Shown one piece after another: positions 1 to 7,636 of a DNA stretch of 64,000 nt. A program made the translations under genes and the position numbers. Source of the DNA: Isoptericola dokdonensis DS-3 (GTDB lineage Bacteria > Actinomycetota > Actinomycetes > Actinomycetales > Cellulomonadaceae); the NCBI RefSeq assembly GCF_001636295.1, contig NZ_CP014209.1:1488001-1552000 (forward strand), given 5' to 3'. The number at the start of each line of letters is the position of its first letter. Position 1 is the stretch's first letter. The notes beneath the pieces are model-generated. The model was not told the DNA's origin. It saw nothing but the letters and a program-made list of their open reading frames with translations, and made no database searches.

Positions 1-1110
1 CCGTTCGGCGTACCGGTCCCGCACGGCGTAGCGCACGGCCGTCTCCGCGAGGAGGACGGCGTCGGGCCAGCGCCCGTCTCCCGCGCCGGACGGCGGTGCG
101 TCCTGGACCTCCGCCGTCGTCGACCGGGCCGGAGCACCGTCGGCGGACGTGAGCGCGAGGACGCGCAGACCGTCGCGGAACACCTGTCGGCCGTCGACGA
201 CCCCGGACCGGGACACGACGCGGCGGCCGAGGTTGAGGGCACGGAACAGCACGTTCGGGCCGGGGTCCAGGACGAGGGGGTCGTTGCCGCGCTGGCGGGC
301 GAGCCGGGCACGGTCGAGCACGAGGCCGGCCCGTTCGAGCTCGTCGGCCATCCACTCGAGCGCCACGTCGGACAGCCCGGTGCGGGGCGCCCCTCCCCCG
401 ACGTCGCTGTGCGCGCCGGGGAACCACACCTGCTGCACGCGGCCGGGCGGGTCGCCGGCGGGAACCCGCCACAGGCACGGTGTGAACGTCATGCGGCGCT
501 CGTCGATGGCGAGTCCCTGCCGGGCGACGTCGACGATGCTCGACAGGACGACGTCGTGGAACCCGCTGCGGCCCCGGGTGAGACCGGGGACGCCGAGCGC
601 CCCGACGGTGTCGTAGACGCCGAGGAACCGCACGCGCGGGCTGCTGGAGTGCGCGGCCCGGAAGGTGTCCTTCGTCCGGCGTGCCCCCGGCTCGTCGAGC
701 GACAGCCGGTAGGTGCTCAGCGCCTCGCCCAGCATCCCGGCGTCGACCGCCTCCGGGGTGAGCAGCCCCACCTGCGCGATCATCCCGACGACGCTGCGGG
801 CGGTGAACGCGCCGCGGGAGAACCCCACGACGTAGATCTCGTCGCCGGGCGACCACGTGGTCGCCAGGAAGCGGTAGCCGTCGACGACGTTGCGGGTGAG
901 CCCGTACCCGAACGCGCCGCCGAGCACCTGGTCCACCTTGTACCCGCGAGCCCCGACGCCGCCGACGTAGCCGACGATCTGCACGACGTCGTCGTCGGCT
1001 CCGGGGACGAGGCCCTGGACGACGCACCGCTGGAGCTTCTCCACGTTCGTCACCCGCGGGTTGACCGCGTGGTTCCACGTGCCGTCGCAGCACAGGACGA
1101 TCCGTTTCAT
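1..1110 (-). CDS. DUF2235 domain hydrolase-like protein (C-terminus beyond window edge)
   Basis: First 370 codons of a protein that runs off the left edge with no stop. It opens MKRIVLCCDGTWN and carries the nucleophile-elbow motif GFSRGAF (Ser about residue 98) and, near residue 240, FPGAHSDVGGG. These are the signatures of DUF2235, an alpha/beta-hydrolase-type domain that also forms the catalytic part of Tle1-type phospholipase effectors. The ATG at 1110 has AGGAGG six bases upstream. No secretion-system gene is visible nearby, so an effector role cannot be inferred and the substrate is unknown. No signal peptide is visible. Family assignment is confident; function is not. Confidence 0.85.
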   Translation of the reverse strand, partial: MKRIVLCCDGTWNHAVNPRVTNVEKLQRCVVQGLVPGADDDVVQIVGYVGGVGARGYKVDQVLGGAFGYGLTRNVVDGYRFLATTWSPGDEIYVVGFSRGAFTARSVVGMIAQVGLLTPEAVDAGMLGEALSTYRLSLDEPGARRTKDTFRAAHSSSPRVRFLGVYDTVGALGVPGLTRGRSGFHDVVLSSIVDVARQGLAIDERRMTFTPCLWRVPAGDPPGRVQQVWFPGAHSDVGGGAPRTGLSDVALEWMADELERAGLVLDRARLARQRGNDPLVLDPGPNVLFRALNLGRRVVSRSGVVDGRQVFRDGLRVLALTSADGAPARSTTAEVQDAPPSGAGDGRWPDAVLLAETAVRYAVRDRYAER

Positions 1111-1150
1111 GGCGCACCTCCTGCCCGGAGGGAGGCTCGTCGGGGGCGTG

Positions 1151-1156
1151 TAGATA
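1151..1156 (-). promoter_or_regulatory. Possible -10 box of the DUF2235 gene
   Basis: On the minus strand the hexamer TATCTA lies about 40 bases upstream of the ATG at 1110, giving a short leader that includes the Shine-Dalgarno. No convincing -35 is seen. Confidence 0.4.
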
Positions 1157-1206
1157 CAGTCCGGTCCCGCCGGTGCGGCACCCGGCGCGGGGCGGACGGC
1201 GAAGGA

Positions 1207-1238
1207 CGCGCCGGACCCCTCGGGGAAGGTCCGGCGCG
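1207..1238 (-). terminator. Hairpin after the DUF4190-like gene
   Basis: Perfect 11-bp stem CGCGCCGGACC with a 10-base loop, 64 bases past the stop at 1302. It has no U-tract, as is common in high-GC actinomycetes. Confidence 0.6.
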
Positions 1239-1301
1239 CCCGGTCCAGGTGGACGCCCTCGCGGGCGGTCCGGGGCCGACGGCGGGTCGGCCGGGAGGCG
1301 G

Positions 1302-2171
1302 TCAGCGCGCGGTGGCGAAGAACACCGGGTCGGAGAACCAGCCGGCGGTGAGCGTCCAGGCGCCCGGAGCGCCGGCGGGCACGGCCACGCAGACGTTGCC
1401 CTGCGCGGTGCCGCCCTCGTAGAGCTCGTCGGTGTCCATGAGGTCGTCCGGGATCACGCCGCAGTAGTCGCTGTAGGTGACGGAGTCGTCCCCGACGAAC
1501 TCGACGGTGAGGTCGACCCACGGGGTGCCGGTCTCGGTGCCGGTGTAGGTGGCCCGCACGGGCACGATCCAGAACTCCGTGCCGTCGGCGGGGGCGTCGT
1601 TGAACTCGTTCTCGGCACGGATCTCGTCCCACGCCTCGTACGGCCTGCCCAGGTCGACGGTCCAGTCGTCGGTGCTGACGTCCTGCGAGAACCGGTACGG
1701 GTGCTCCCGCGTCCCGTCGGCCGCCGCGGCGGGCGCGGCGTCCTGCGCGGTGTCCTGCACGTCGTCCTGCGCGGTGCCGGCCGGCGGGGCGTCGGCCGCC
1801 GCGTCCTCGACGGCGGTGCCGTCGTCGTCCGCCGTCGGGAGGTCCGACAGCTCGGCGGAGACCTCGTCGACCACCTTGCCGTAGAACGCCTGCGAGGCGA
1901 GCACGCCGATCCCGGCGAGGACGGCCAGCACGACGCCGGCCACGGCCAGGCCGCCACGGGGCGCCCCCTTGCGGGCCTTGACGACCCCCACGACCGCCAG
2001 GGCGAGCCCGACGACCGCGCCGAGGAAGGCGAGGTTGTTCACGATCGGGACCAGGCACGTCACCAGCGAGACGAGGGCGACGACGAACCCGGCGACGGCG
2101 AGGGCGTTGCCCTTCGCCGGCGGGACGGGCGGGGCGGCAGGCGCCGGGGCCTGCGGGAACGGAGCGGTCAC
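1302..2171 (-). CDS. DUF4190-like membrane protein
   Basis: A 289-residue protein. The first 20 residues are Pro/Ala-rich and cytoplasmic. Three hydrophobic segments follow at about 22-42, 46-66 and 74-96, in the pattern of DUF4190 proteins. Next comes an acidic Ala/Asp linker at about 115-150. The final 140 residues form a predicted extracytoplasmic beta-rich domain resembling DUF4352-type domains (YEAWDEIRAENEFND, DGTEFWIVPVRATYTG). The GTG start at 2171 has GAGGAG five bases upstream. The gene is monocistronic and divergent from the two-component system. The role is unknown; it may be a surface-exposed sensor or envelope protein. Confidence 0.7.
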   Translation of the reverse strand: MTAPFPQAPAPAAPPVPPAKGNALAVAGFVVALVSLVTCLVPIVNNLAFLGAVVGLALAVVGVVKARKGAPRGGLAVAGVVLAVLAGIGVLASQAFYGKVVDEVSAELSDLPTADDDGTAVEDAAADAPPAGTAQDDVQDTAQDAAPAAAADGTREHPYRFSQDVSTDDWTVDLGRPYEAWDEIRAENEFNDAPADGTEFWIVPVRATYTGTETGTPWVDLTVEFVGDDSVTYSDYCGVIPDDLMDTDELYEGGTAQGNVCVAVPAGAPGAWTLTAGWFSDPVFFATAR

Positions 2172-2320
2172 GGTGACTCCTCGGACGACGGGTGAGCGGC
2201 CGGTGACGGTCCGCTCGAAGGAACGTCGTCAGCCTCGCCGCCGGGGCGGACGGCGCACATCACCCGGTCGGTCAGCACCGCCTGCCCGATCGGGTGTGGT
2301 CGGGCGTCGGTGGCGCTGCG

Positions 2321-2326
2321 TACCCT
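2321..2326 (+). promoter_or_regulatory. Leaderless -10 (TACCCT) of the histidine kinase gene
   Basis: TACCCT ends seven bases before the ATG at 2334, so transcription should begin at or next to the start codon. This picks 2334 over the in-frame GTG at 2310, which overlaps the promoter. Confidence 0.6.
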
Positions 2327-2333
2327 CGGCCGC

Positions 2334-3635
2334 ATGTCCGTTCCTCTCCGCCCGGCGCCCGCCGCGGTCCACCCACCGCTCGCCGGGCCGTCCCCGCGTG
2401 CGGGCCGGCCGGCCGGTCGGGCGTGGTGGTCCCGCCTCGGCACGGCGGGCGTCGTCGTCGTTGCCGCCACCAGCTCGCTGGTGGCGGTCGCGATGCTGTC
2501 GCCGGCCGACCCCGACGACGTCGCGGTGATCGCCTCGATCCTGGCGATGCTGACCGGGTTCGTGCTCGCCGGGTGCCTCGTCCTGCGGCGTCAGTACCCG
2601 GTGCCGCTGTGCGTGGCCGCCTCGGTGGCGCCGATGCTGCTGCCCATGGACTCGGCGGCGGCGCTCCTGACCCTGCCGTGGGTGTGGGCGGTGGCGCGCG
2701 GCCGCACCGTCGCGCTGTGCACGGCGGCGGTGACGGCGGGCACGGCGGCGGCGCTGTGGCGCGACGCGGCCCGGCCCGCGGGCGAGCACGTCTTCAGCGT
2801 CGTCGACGAGGCCGGCGTGCTCTCCTACGACCCGGGGCCGGTGGCGTTCGTCGGGTGGGGCCTGCTCTTCCTCGGGCTGTCCGTCGCCGCCGGGATCGTG
2901 CGCCGGTCCCGGGCCGCGACGGCGTCCGCCCGGCGGGACACCCGGGACGCACGCGAGCAGACGGCCGCCGAGGTGGCGCGCAGCGCCGTCCTGCAGGACC
3001 GCATGACCCGGCAGGAGGAGCGTGAGCTCATCGCCCGCGAGGTCCACGACACCGTCGCCCACCACATCGCGTCGATCTCCCTGCGCGCCTCGGTGCTGGA
3101 GGTGCAGCACCCCGACGACGCACCGACGCGGGACGCCGCCCGCGAGGTCCGCGCCTCGGCGCAGCGTGCCGTCGCCGAGCTGCGCACGCTGCTGCACTCG
3201 CTGCGCACCGACGACGGCGACCTGCTGCCGGGCACCACCCTGGAGGACCTGGTCCCGCTGCTCGACCGGCTGCGGGCGGGCGGCACCCAGGTGTGGGGCA
3301 CCGTGTTCGTCACCGACTCCCACCTCGCGGCGCCGCACGTGACGCGGGCGACGTTCCGCATCGTCCAGGAGGCCGTCACCAACGCGCTCAAGCACGCACC
3401 CGACCGGCCGGTGTCCGTCACCGTGCGGGCCGGGCGCGGCTCCGGCGTCGAGGTGCGCGTCGAGAACCCGCTCGGGACCGGGGCGCCCGGCCCGGGCACC
3501 GGGCACGGCATCACCGGCATGCAGGAGCGCGCCGAGCGGCTCGGCGGCAGCCTGACGGCCGGCCGGGACGGCGACCGGTTCGTCGTCACCGCGCGGCTGC
3601 CCTGGGCGGAGGTCGGTGTCGACCCGCAGCGCTGA
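2334..3635 (+). CDS. Sensor histidine kinase, NarL/DesK type
   Basis: A 433-residue sensor kinase. Four to five membrane segments occupy residues about 35-195 with little extracytoplasmic loop, so the stimulus may be sensed within the membrane. The HisKA_3 dimerization domain carries LIAREVHDTVAHH with the phosphoacceptor His about residue 238. The HATPase_c domain follows, with an N-box (EAVTNALKHAP) and a glycine box (GTGHGITGMQERAERLGG). It should phosphorylate the response regulator encoded 35 bases downstream. The input signal cannot be told from the sequence. The divergent DUF4190-like gene is a possible but unproven target. Confidence 0.93.
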   Translation: MSVPLRPAPAAVHPPLAGPSPRAGRPAGRAWWSRLGTAGVVVVAATSSLVAVAMLSPADPDDVAVIASILAMLTGFVLAGCLVLRRQYPVPLCVAASVAPMLLPMDSAAALLTLPWVWAVARGRTVALCTAAVTAGTAAALWRDAARPAGEHVFSVVDEAGVLSYDPGPVAFVGWGLLFLGLSVAAGIVRRSRAATASARRDTRDAREQTAAEVARSAVLQDRMTRQEERELIAREVHDTVAHHIASISLRASVLEVQHPDDAPTRDAAREVRASAQRAVAELRTLLHSLRTDDGDLLPGTTLEDLVPLLDRLRAGGTQVWGTVFVTDSHLAAPHVTRATFRIVQEAVTNALKHAPDRPVSVTVRAGRGSGVEVRVENPLGTGAPGPGTGHGITGMQERAERLGGSLTAGRDGDRFVVTARLPWAEVGVDPQR

Positions 3636-3656
3636 CGGCGTGTCGGTGCGGACCGC

Positions 3657-3662
3657 TAGGGT
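3657..3662 (+). promoter_or_regulatory. Possible leaderless -10 (TAGGGT) of the response regulator gene
   Basis: TAGGGT ends eight bases before the GTG at 3671. It suggests the regulator has its own start in addition to read-through from the kinase gene. Confidence 0.45.
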
Positions 3663-3670
3663 CGGTCGAC

Positions 3671-4336
3671 GTGATCCGAGTGCTGCTCGTCGACGACGAC
3701 CCCCTGGTGCGCCAGCTCCTGTCCGCCGTCCTGGCGGCGGCCCCGGACGTGGACGTCGTCGGCACCGCCACGGACGGTGACGAGGTCGCGGACGCCGTGG
3801 CCGCGCACCGGCCGGACGTCGTCCTCATGGACCTCCAGATGCGTCGCGTCGGCGGGATCGCCGCCACGGCCGCCCTGCAGCGCAGGCCGGACGCGCCGCG
3901 GGTCGTCGCGCTGACGTCGTTCGGGTCGGACGACGCCGTGCGCGCCGCGCTCGACGCGGGCGTCGTGGGCTTCGTCAACAAGACGGCCGACCCGGAGGAC
4001 GTCGTCAAGGTGCTGCGGGACGTCGCGGCCGGGCACGGCGGGCTCGACCCGGCGGCGCAGCGCGCCCTCATCGACGGCCGGGGTGCCGACCGCGCGGGCA
4101 CCGACCGGCAGCGGGAGGCGCAGGTCCGGCTGGCAGCCCTCACCGCCCGCGAGCGCGAGGTCGTGGAGTGGCTCCCGCACGGCCTGTCGAACCCGCAGAT
4201 CGCCGAACGCACCTACCTGTCCGCCTCCACGGTGAAGCAGCACCTGTCGAGCGCGATGCGCACCCTGGGCGTGGACTCGCGGGAGGCACTCGCCGTCGTG
4301 GTGGACCGGGCCGGGGCCACCGCCCGCCCCGACTGA
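3671..4336 (+). CDS. NarL/FixJ-family response regulator
   Basis: A 221-residue two-domain regulator. The receiver domain covers about 1-120, with the acidic pocket VDDD at 8-10, phosphoacceptor Asp54 in VVLMDLQM and the conserved Lys in VNKTADP. The C-terminal LuxR-type HTH runs about 150-212 (LTAREREVVEWLPHGLSNPQIAERTYLSASTVKQ...). It is the cognate partner of the kinase just upstream. The GTG at 3671 is chosen because VIRVLLVDDD is the normal start of a receiver domain and a TAGGGT hexamer precedes it. Target genes are unknown. Confidence 0.94.
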   Translation: MIRVLLVDDDPLVRQLLSAVLAAAPDVDVVGTATDGDEVADAVAAHRPDVVLMDLQMRRVGGIAATAALQRRPDAPRVVALTSFGSDDAVRAALDAGVVGFVNKTADPEDVVKVLRDVAAGHGGLDPAAQRALIDGRGADRAGTDRQREAQVRLAALTAREREVVEWLPHGLSNPQIAERTYLSASTVKQHLSSAMRTLGVDSREALAVVVDRAGATARPD

Positions 4337-4361
4337 CCGCCCCGGGCGCCCGCAGGGGCGG
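4337..4361. terminator. Convergent-gene hairpin
   Basis: CCGCCCC and GGGGCGG pair around an 11-base loop in the 28-base gap between the response regulator and the convergent ABC ATPase gene. It may act in both directions. Confidence 0.45.
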
Positions 4362-4364
4362 CGG

Positions 4365-5144
4365 TCAGCGCAGGCGCCGCAGGAACTCGCGGGTGCGCTC
4401 CTGCTGCGGGTCGTCGAGCACCTGGGCGGGGGTCCCCCGCTCGTGGACGCGGCCGTCGTGGAGGAACACGACCTCGTCGGCGACCTCGCGGGCGAACCCC
4501 ATCTCGTGGGTGGCGACCAGCATGGTGGTGCCGTCGGCCCGCAGCGACGTCAGCAGGTCGAGGACCTCCCCGACGAGCTCGGGGTCGAGCGCCGAGGTGA
4601 CCTCGTCGAGCAGCAGCAGCTCGGGGCCGGAGACGAGGGCACGGGCGATGGCGGCACGCTGCTGCTCCCCGCCGGAGAGCTGGTCGGGGTAGGAGCCGGC
4701 GAGGTGCGCGAGGCCCACCCTGTCGAGCATCGCGTGCCCTGCCTCGACGGCCTCGGCGCGGGCACGGCGGTGCACGAGACGCGGCGCGAGGGTCAGGTTG
4801 TCGAGCACGGTGAGGTGCGGGAACAGGTTGTACTGCTGGAACACCATCGCGAGGCGGGCCCGCACCGCGTCGGCGTCGACCCACGGGTCGGCCACGTCGA
4901 CGCCGTCGAGGAGCACCTGGCCGTCGTCGATCTCCTCCAGCAGGTCCACGACGCGCAGCAGCGTCGACTTGCCGGACCCGGACGACCCGACCAGCACCAC
5001 GCAGGAGTGCTCGGCGACGTCGAGGTCGATGCCGTCGAGCACGACCTTGCGCCCGGCACGGCGGCCGGGACCGGAGGGGTAGGTCTTGCGGACGTCGCGC
5101 AGGCTGAGCAGGGCGGGCACCGGCGCGACCGGGGCGGCCGTCAT
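4365..5144 (-). CDS. Polar amino acid ABC transporter ATP-binding protein
   Basis: A 259-residue ATPase of the HisP/GlnQ type. Walker A is GSSGSGKST, the Q-loop is FQQYNLFPHLT, the signature is LSGGEQQRAAIARAL, Walker B is LLLLDEVTSALD and the switch His is in VATHEMGF. It powers the import system formed with the two upstream genes. Its ATG overlaps the permease stop in an ATGA at 5141-5144, so translation is coupled. The substrate is probably a polar or acidic amino acid, but family membership alone cannot settle it. Confidence 0.94.
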   Translation of the reverse strand: MTAAPVAPVPALLSLRDVRKTYPSGPGRRAGRKVVLDGIDLDVAEHSCVVLVGSSGSGKSTLLRVVDLLEEIDDGQVLLDGVDVADPWVDADAVRARLAMVFQQYNLFPHLTVLDNLTLAPRLVHRRARAEAVEAGHAMLDRVGLAHLAGSYPDQLSGGEQQRAAIARALVSGPELLLLDEVTSALDPELVGEVLDLLTSLRADGTTMLVATHEMGFAREVADEVVFLHDGRVHERGTPAQVLDDPQQERTREFLRRLR

Positions 5145-6016
5145 CGCAGCACCCCCGCCCCGGCGACGCCGCGCAGGCTGCCCCGCCAGCCCTGCCGGGC
5201 CGACCACGCGTCCACCAGGCGGGTGAGCGGGATCGACACGAGCAGGAACAGCACGCCCGCCACGACGTACGGGGTGAAGTTGTAGTCGCCGGTGGTGGCG
5301 ATCTGCGCGGCGCGGATCGCGTCGACGGCGCCGAGGATCGAGATGAGCCCGGAGTCCTTCTGGAGCGAGACGAGCACGCTCGCCACGGGCGCGGTGACGT
5401 TGCGGACAGCCTGGGGCAGCACGACCCGCCGGACGGTCTGCCCGCGCGTGAGGCCGAGGGACCGGGCGGCGGCCACCTGGGACGGGTGCACCGACTCGAT
5501 GCCGGACCGGAAGATCTCCGCGAGGTAGGCCGTGTACGTCAGGACGATGGCGAGCCCGCCGAGAAACGCGGCGCTGGTGGGCAGCCACTCCAGCCGCAGG
5601 GCGGGCAGCCCGAACCCGACGAGCAGCAGCACCAGGAGCACGGGGACGCCGCGGAAGACGTCGACGTACAGCACCGTGACGACGCGTGCGGGGAACAGCG
5701 CCGGGACGCGGGAGGTGCGCACGACGGCGAGCAGGAGCCCGACGACGAGCCCCACGACGGAGGCCACGACCCACACCCGCAGGTTCAGCCACAGCCCCTC
5801 GGCGACCTCGGGCAGCACCTCCCACGCCCGCTCGGGCGAGAAGAAGGCGTCGCGGGCCCGCTCCCAGCCGGGGGCGGTGGTGACGACCCAGAGCACCGCC
5901 GCCACGACGACCGCCGTCGCGACACCCGCCACCAGCAGGGCGCGCCGGTGCTGGGCGCGCCGGAACGCCGTGCGCGCCTGCGCGCGCGGCGAGGGGACGT
6001 GGTCGGCCGGGCTCAT
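5141..6016 (-). CDS. Polar amino acid ABC transporter permease
   Basis: A 291-residue inner-membrane permease of the HisM/GlnP family. A cytoplasmic N-terminus precedes about five to six membrane spans, and the ATPase-docking EAA-like loop is RSGIESVHPSQVAAARSLGLTRGQ. It is the only permease in the operon, so it probably forms a homodimer. It starts ten bases after the binding-protein gene ends and overlaps the ATPase gene by four bases. No strong Shine-Dalgarno is visible, consistent with coupled translation. Confidence 0.93.
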   Translation of the reverse strand: MSPADHVPSPRAQARTAFRRAQHRRALLVAGVATAVVVAAVLWVVTTAPGWERARDAFFSPERAWEVLPEVAEGLWLNLRVWVVASVVGLVVGLLLAVVRTSRVPALFPARVVTVLYVDVFRGVPVLLVLLLVGFGLPALRLEWLPTSAAFLGGLAIVLTYTAYLAEIFRSGIESVHPSQVAAARSLGLTRGQTVRRVVLPQAVRNVTAPVASVLVSLQKDSGLISILGAVDAIRAAQIATTGDYNFTPYVVAGVLFLLVSIPLTRLVDAWSARQGWRGSLRGVAGAGVLR

Positions 6017-6026
6017 CGGACGCGGG

Positions 6027-6887
6027 TCAGGACAGCTCGGGGACGTCGTCGGACTTCAGCCACTCGGTGCGCAGGGCGTCCAGCGTGCCGTCCTCGTCCA
6101 GGGAGTCGACGGCGTCGGAGACGCACGCGGTGAGCGCGGAGTCCTTGTCGAGCACCAGGCCGAGCTGCTCGGGCTCGCCGACGGCCGGGAGGGTGCCCAC
6201 GACCTGCGTGTCGGGGAAGTACACGGTGGACGCGGCGACGCCCTGGTCGACGTCCATGACCATCGCGTCGACGGTGCCGGAGCTGAGGGCCGTCATGCCG
6301 TCGCCGGCGGCGCTGAACGGCACGACCTCGACGGCGTCGCCCCAGGCGGCCTCCACGGCGTCCAGCGAGGTCTGCGCGGCGGTCACGCCGACCCGCGCGC
6401 CCTCCAGGTCGGCGAGGGAGGCGGCGTCGGAGAACTCGCCGGAGTCGGCGACGATGACGCCCTGGCGGCTCGTGAGGTACGGGCTGGAGAAGTCGACGGC
6501 CTCGGCGCGCTCCGGCGTGATGGACGTCTGGTAGGCGGCGAGGTCGAACGGCTTGATCGCCGGGGAGACGATCTGCTCGAACGTCACGGTCTCCCACACC
6601 ACGTCCTCGGCGGCGTAGCCGAGCCGGTCGGCCACCGCGTACACCAGCGCGGACTCGAAGCCCTCGCCGGAGGTCGGCTCGCCCACGTACCAGGGCTCGT
6701 AGGGCTCCCCCGCCCCGACGGTCAGCGTGCCGTCGGTGAGGGTGGGCAGCGCGCCCGGCTCGCACGCCGCGGCGTCGGTCGCCCCGGGCGTGGCCGCGTC
6801 GTCGGCGTCGGTGCCGCCGGCCGAGCAGGCCGTCAGCGCGAGCAGGACGACAGGGGCGAGGGCTGCCAGGGCGCCGCGGGTACGCAC
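6027..6887 (-). CDS. Amino acid ABC transporter substrate-binding lipoprotein
   Basis: A 286-residue family 3 solute-binding protein. It has a lipoprotein signal (lipobox LTAC, lipidated Cys21), then the two-lobe SBP_bac_3 fold (LTVGAGEPYEPWYVGE, FEQIVSPAIKPFDLAAYQTSITPERAEAVDFSSPY). It should sit on the outer face of the membrane and feed the permease next to it. The GTG start at 6887 has GGAGGA six bases upstream. That Shine-Dalgarno lies inside the 10-bp palindrome CCTCCGGAGG (6894-6903), which could fold and limit initiation. First gene of the operon. Confidence 0.93.
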   Translation of the reverse strand: MRTRGALAALAPVVLLALTACSAGGTDADDAATPGATDAAACEPGALPTLTDGTLTVGAGEPYEPWYVGEPTSGEGFESALVYAVADRLGYAAEDVVWETVTFEQIVSPAIKPFDLAAYQTSITPERAEAVDFSSPYLTSRQGVIVADSGEFSDAASLADLEGARVGVTAAQTSLDAVEAAWGDAVEVVPFSAAGDGMTALSSGTVDAMVMDVDQGVAASTVYFPDTQVVGTLPAVGEPEQLGLVLDKDSALTACVSDAVDSLDEDGTLDALRTEWLKSDDVPELS

Positions 6888-6942
6888 GATGTTCCTCCGG
6901 AGGTGGGACGACGGCGCGGGTCACCGTCGTGGGCCGGTGTCG

Positions 6943-6971
6943 AGCCTAGGCCCGCGCCCCGACGGGGTGAA
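6943..6971 (-). promoter_or_regulatory. Promoter of the amino acid ABC operon
   Basis: Reading the minus strand: -35 TTCACC (6966-6971), a 17-base spacer and -10 TAGGCT (6943-6948). This predicts a leader of roughly 50 bases before the GTG at 6887. Confidence 0.6.
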
Positions 6972-6975
6972 CCTC

Positions 6976-7023
6976 CCGGCGGTGTGCCGCCGGTCACGCC
7001 GCCGCGGCCTCGTCCCGGCCGCG
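6976..7023 (-). terminator. Two small hairpins after the DUF1918/DUF1876 gene
   Basis: CCGGCGG/CCGCCGG (6976-6993) and CGCGGCC/GGCCGCG (7003-7023) lie in series downstream of the stop at 7038 and just upstream of the next promoter. Confidence 0.45.
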
Positions 7024-7037
7024 CCAGGACGGGGAGC

Positions 7038-7541
7038 TCAGGTGTGGACGTGGCCCTTCGTCCCGGTCGCCGCGGTGATGTCGTCCTCCGCCTGGCCGAG
7101 CATCGCGTCGGCGAGCCGGCGCAGCGCCCGCCCCGCGGCGACCTCGTCACCGATGACGGGGATCTCCTCGTCGTGCGGGTCCCGGCGCGCGTGCCCCACC
7201 GACCGCAGCGGCCCGACGTCGGCGTGCTCCGGCGGTCCCGCGACCAGCACCGCCTCGGCCGTCGTGCTGCCCGCCGCCTCGACGAGCGTGAGCTGGACGT
7301 GCCAGGTGGTCGAGCGTGCCGTCCGCGGTCCCGCGTCGTCGGGCTGTGCGCCCTCCTCCTCCGGCTGCACCAGGGAGTCGGGCCCCGGGAACACCAGCGT
7401 CTCCTCGCCGGTGTCGCTCCACCGGACGCGGTAGGGCGGCGAGCCGTCGTCGTGCGGGCAGTCCACCACCACCCCGGACCGCACCGCTCCGCCGACCACG
7501 CCGGACGCCGTCACGATCCTGTCCCCCACCGACGCGTGCAT
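7038..7541 (-). CDS. DUF1918-DUF1876 fusion protein
   Basis: A 167-residue protein joining two small actinobacterial domains that often occur separately. An N-terminal DUF1918 (about 1-60, MHASVGDRIV...GVVVDC...PPYRVRWSDTGEETLVFPG) has an SH3-like barrel. A C-terminal DUF1876 (about 78-160, WHVQLTLVEAAGSTTAEAVL...VGHARRDPHD) is predicted to adopt a dsRBD-like fold. Neither has an established biochemical role. The start has a near-perfect Shine-Dalgarno GGAGGTGA. It is monocistronic, between hairpins on both sides. Confidence 0.85.
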   Translation of the reverse strand: MHASVGDRIVTASGVVGGAVRSGVVVDCPHDDGSPPYRVRWSDTGEETLVFPGPDSLVQPEEEGAQPDDAGPRTARSTTWHVQLTLVEAAGSTTAEAVLVAGPPEHADVGPLRSVGHARRDPHDEEIPVIGDEVAAGRALRRLADAMLGQAEDDITAATGTKGHVHT

Positions 7542-7591
7542 GGCAGGTCACCTCCGTCTCGTCGTCGAGGGTCTCCTCCCATGGTGCGCCT

Positions 7592-7620
7592 GTCCCCGCC
7601 CGCTCGCGACGGGCGGGGAC
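7592..7620 (-). terminator. Terminator of the GH3 operon
   Basis: Perfect 11-bp GC stem GTCCCCGCCCG with a 7-base loop, 17 bases after the stop at 7637. Confidence 0.7.
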
Positions 7621-7636
7621 GGGTCCCGCGGAACGG

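Noticed and set aside
6894..6903. CCTCCGGAGG palindrome over the binding-protein Shine-Dalgarno as a riboswitch
   Set aside because: Only a 10-bp palindrome is visible, with no conserved aptamer. It may reduce initiation but nothing more can be claimed.
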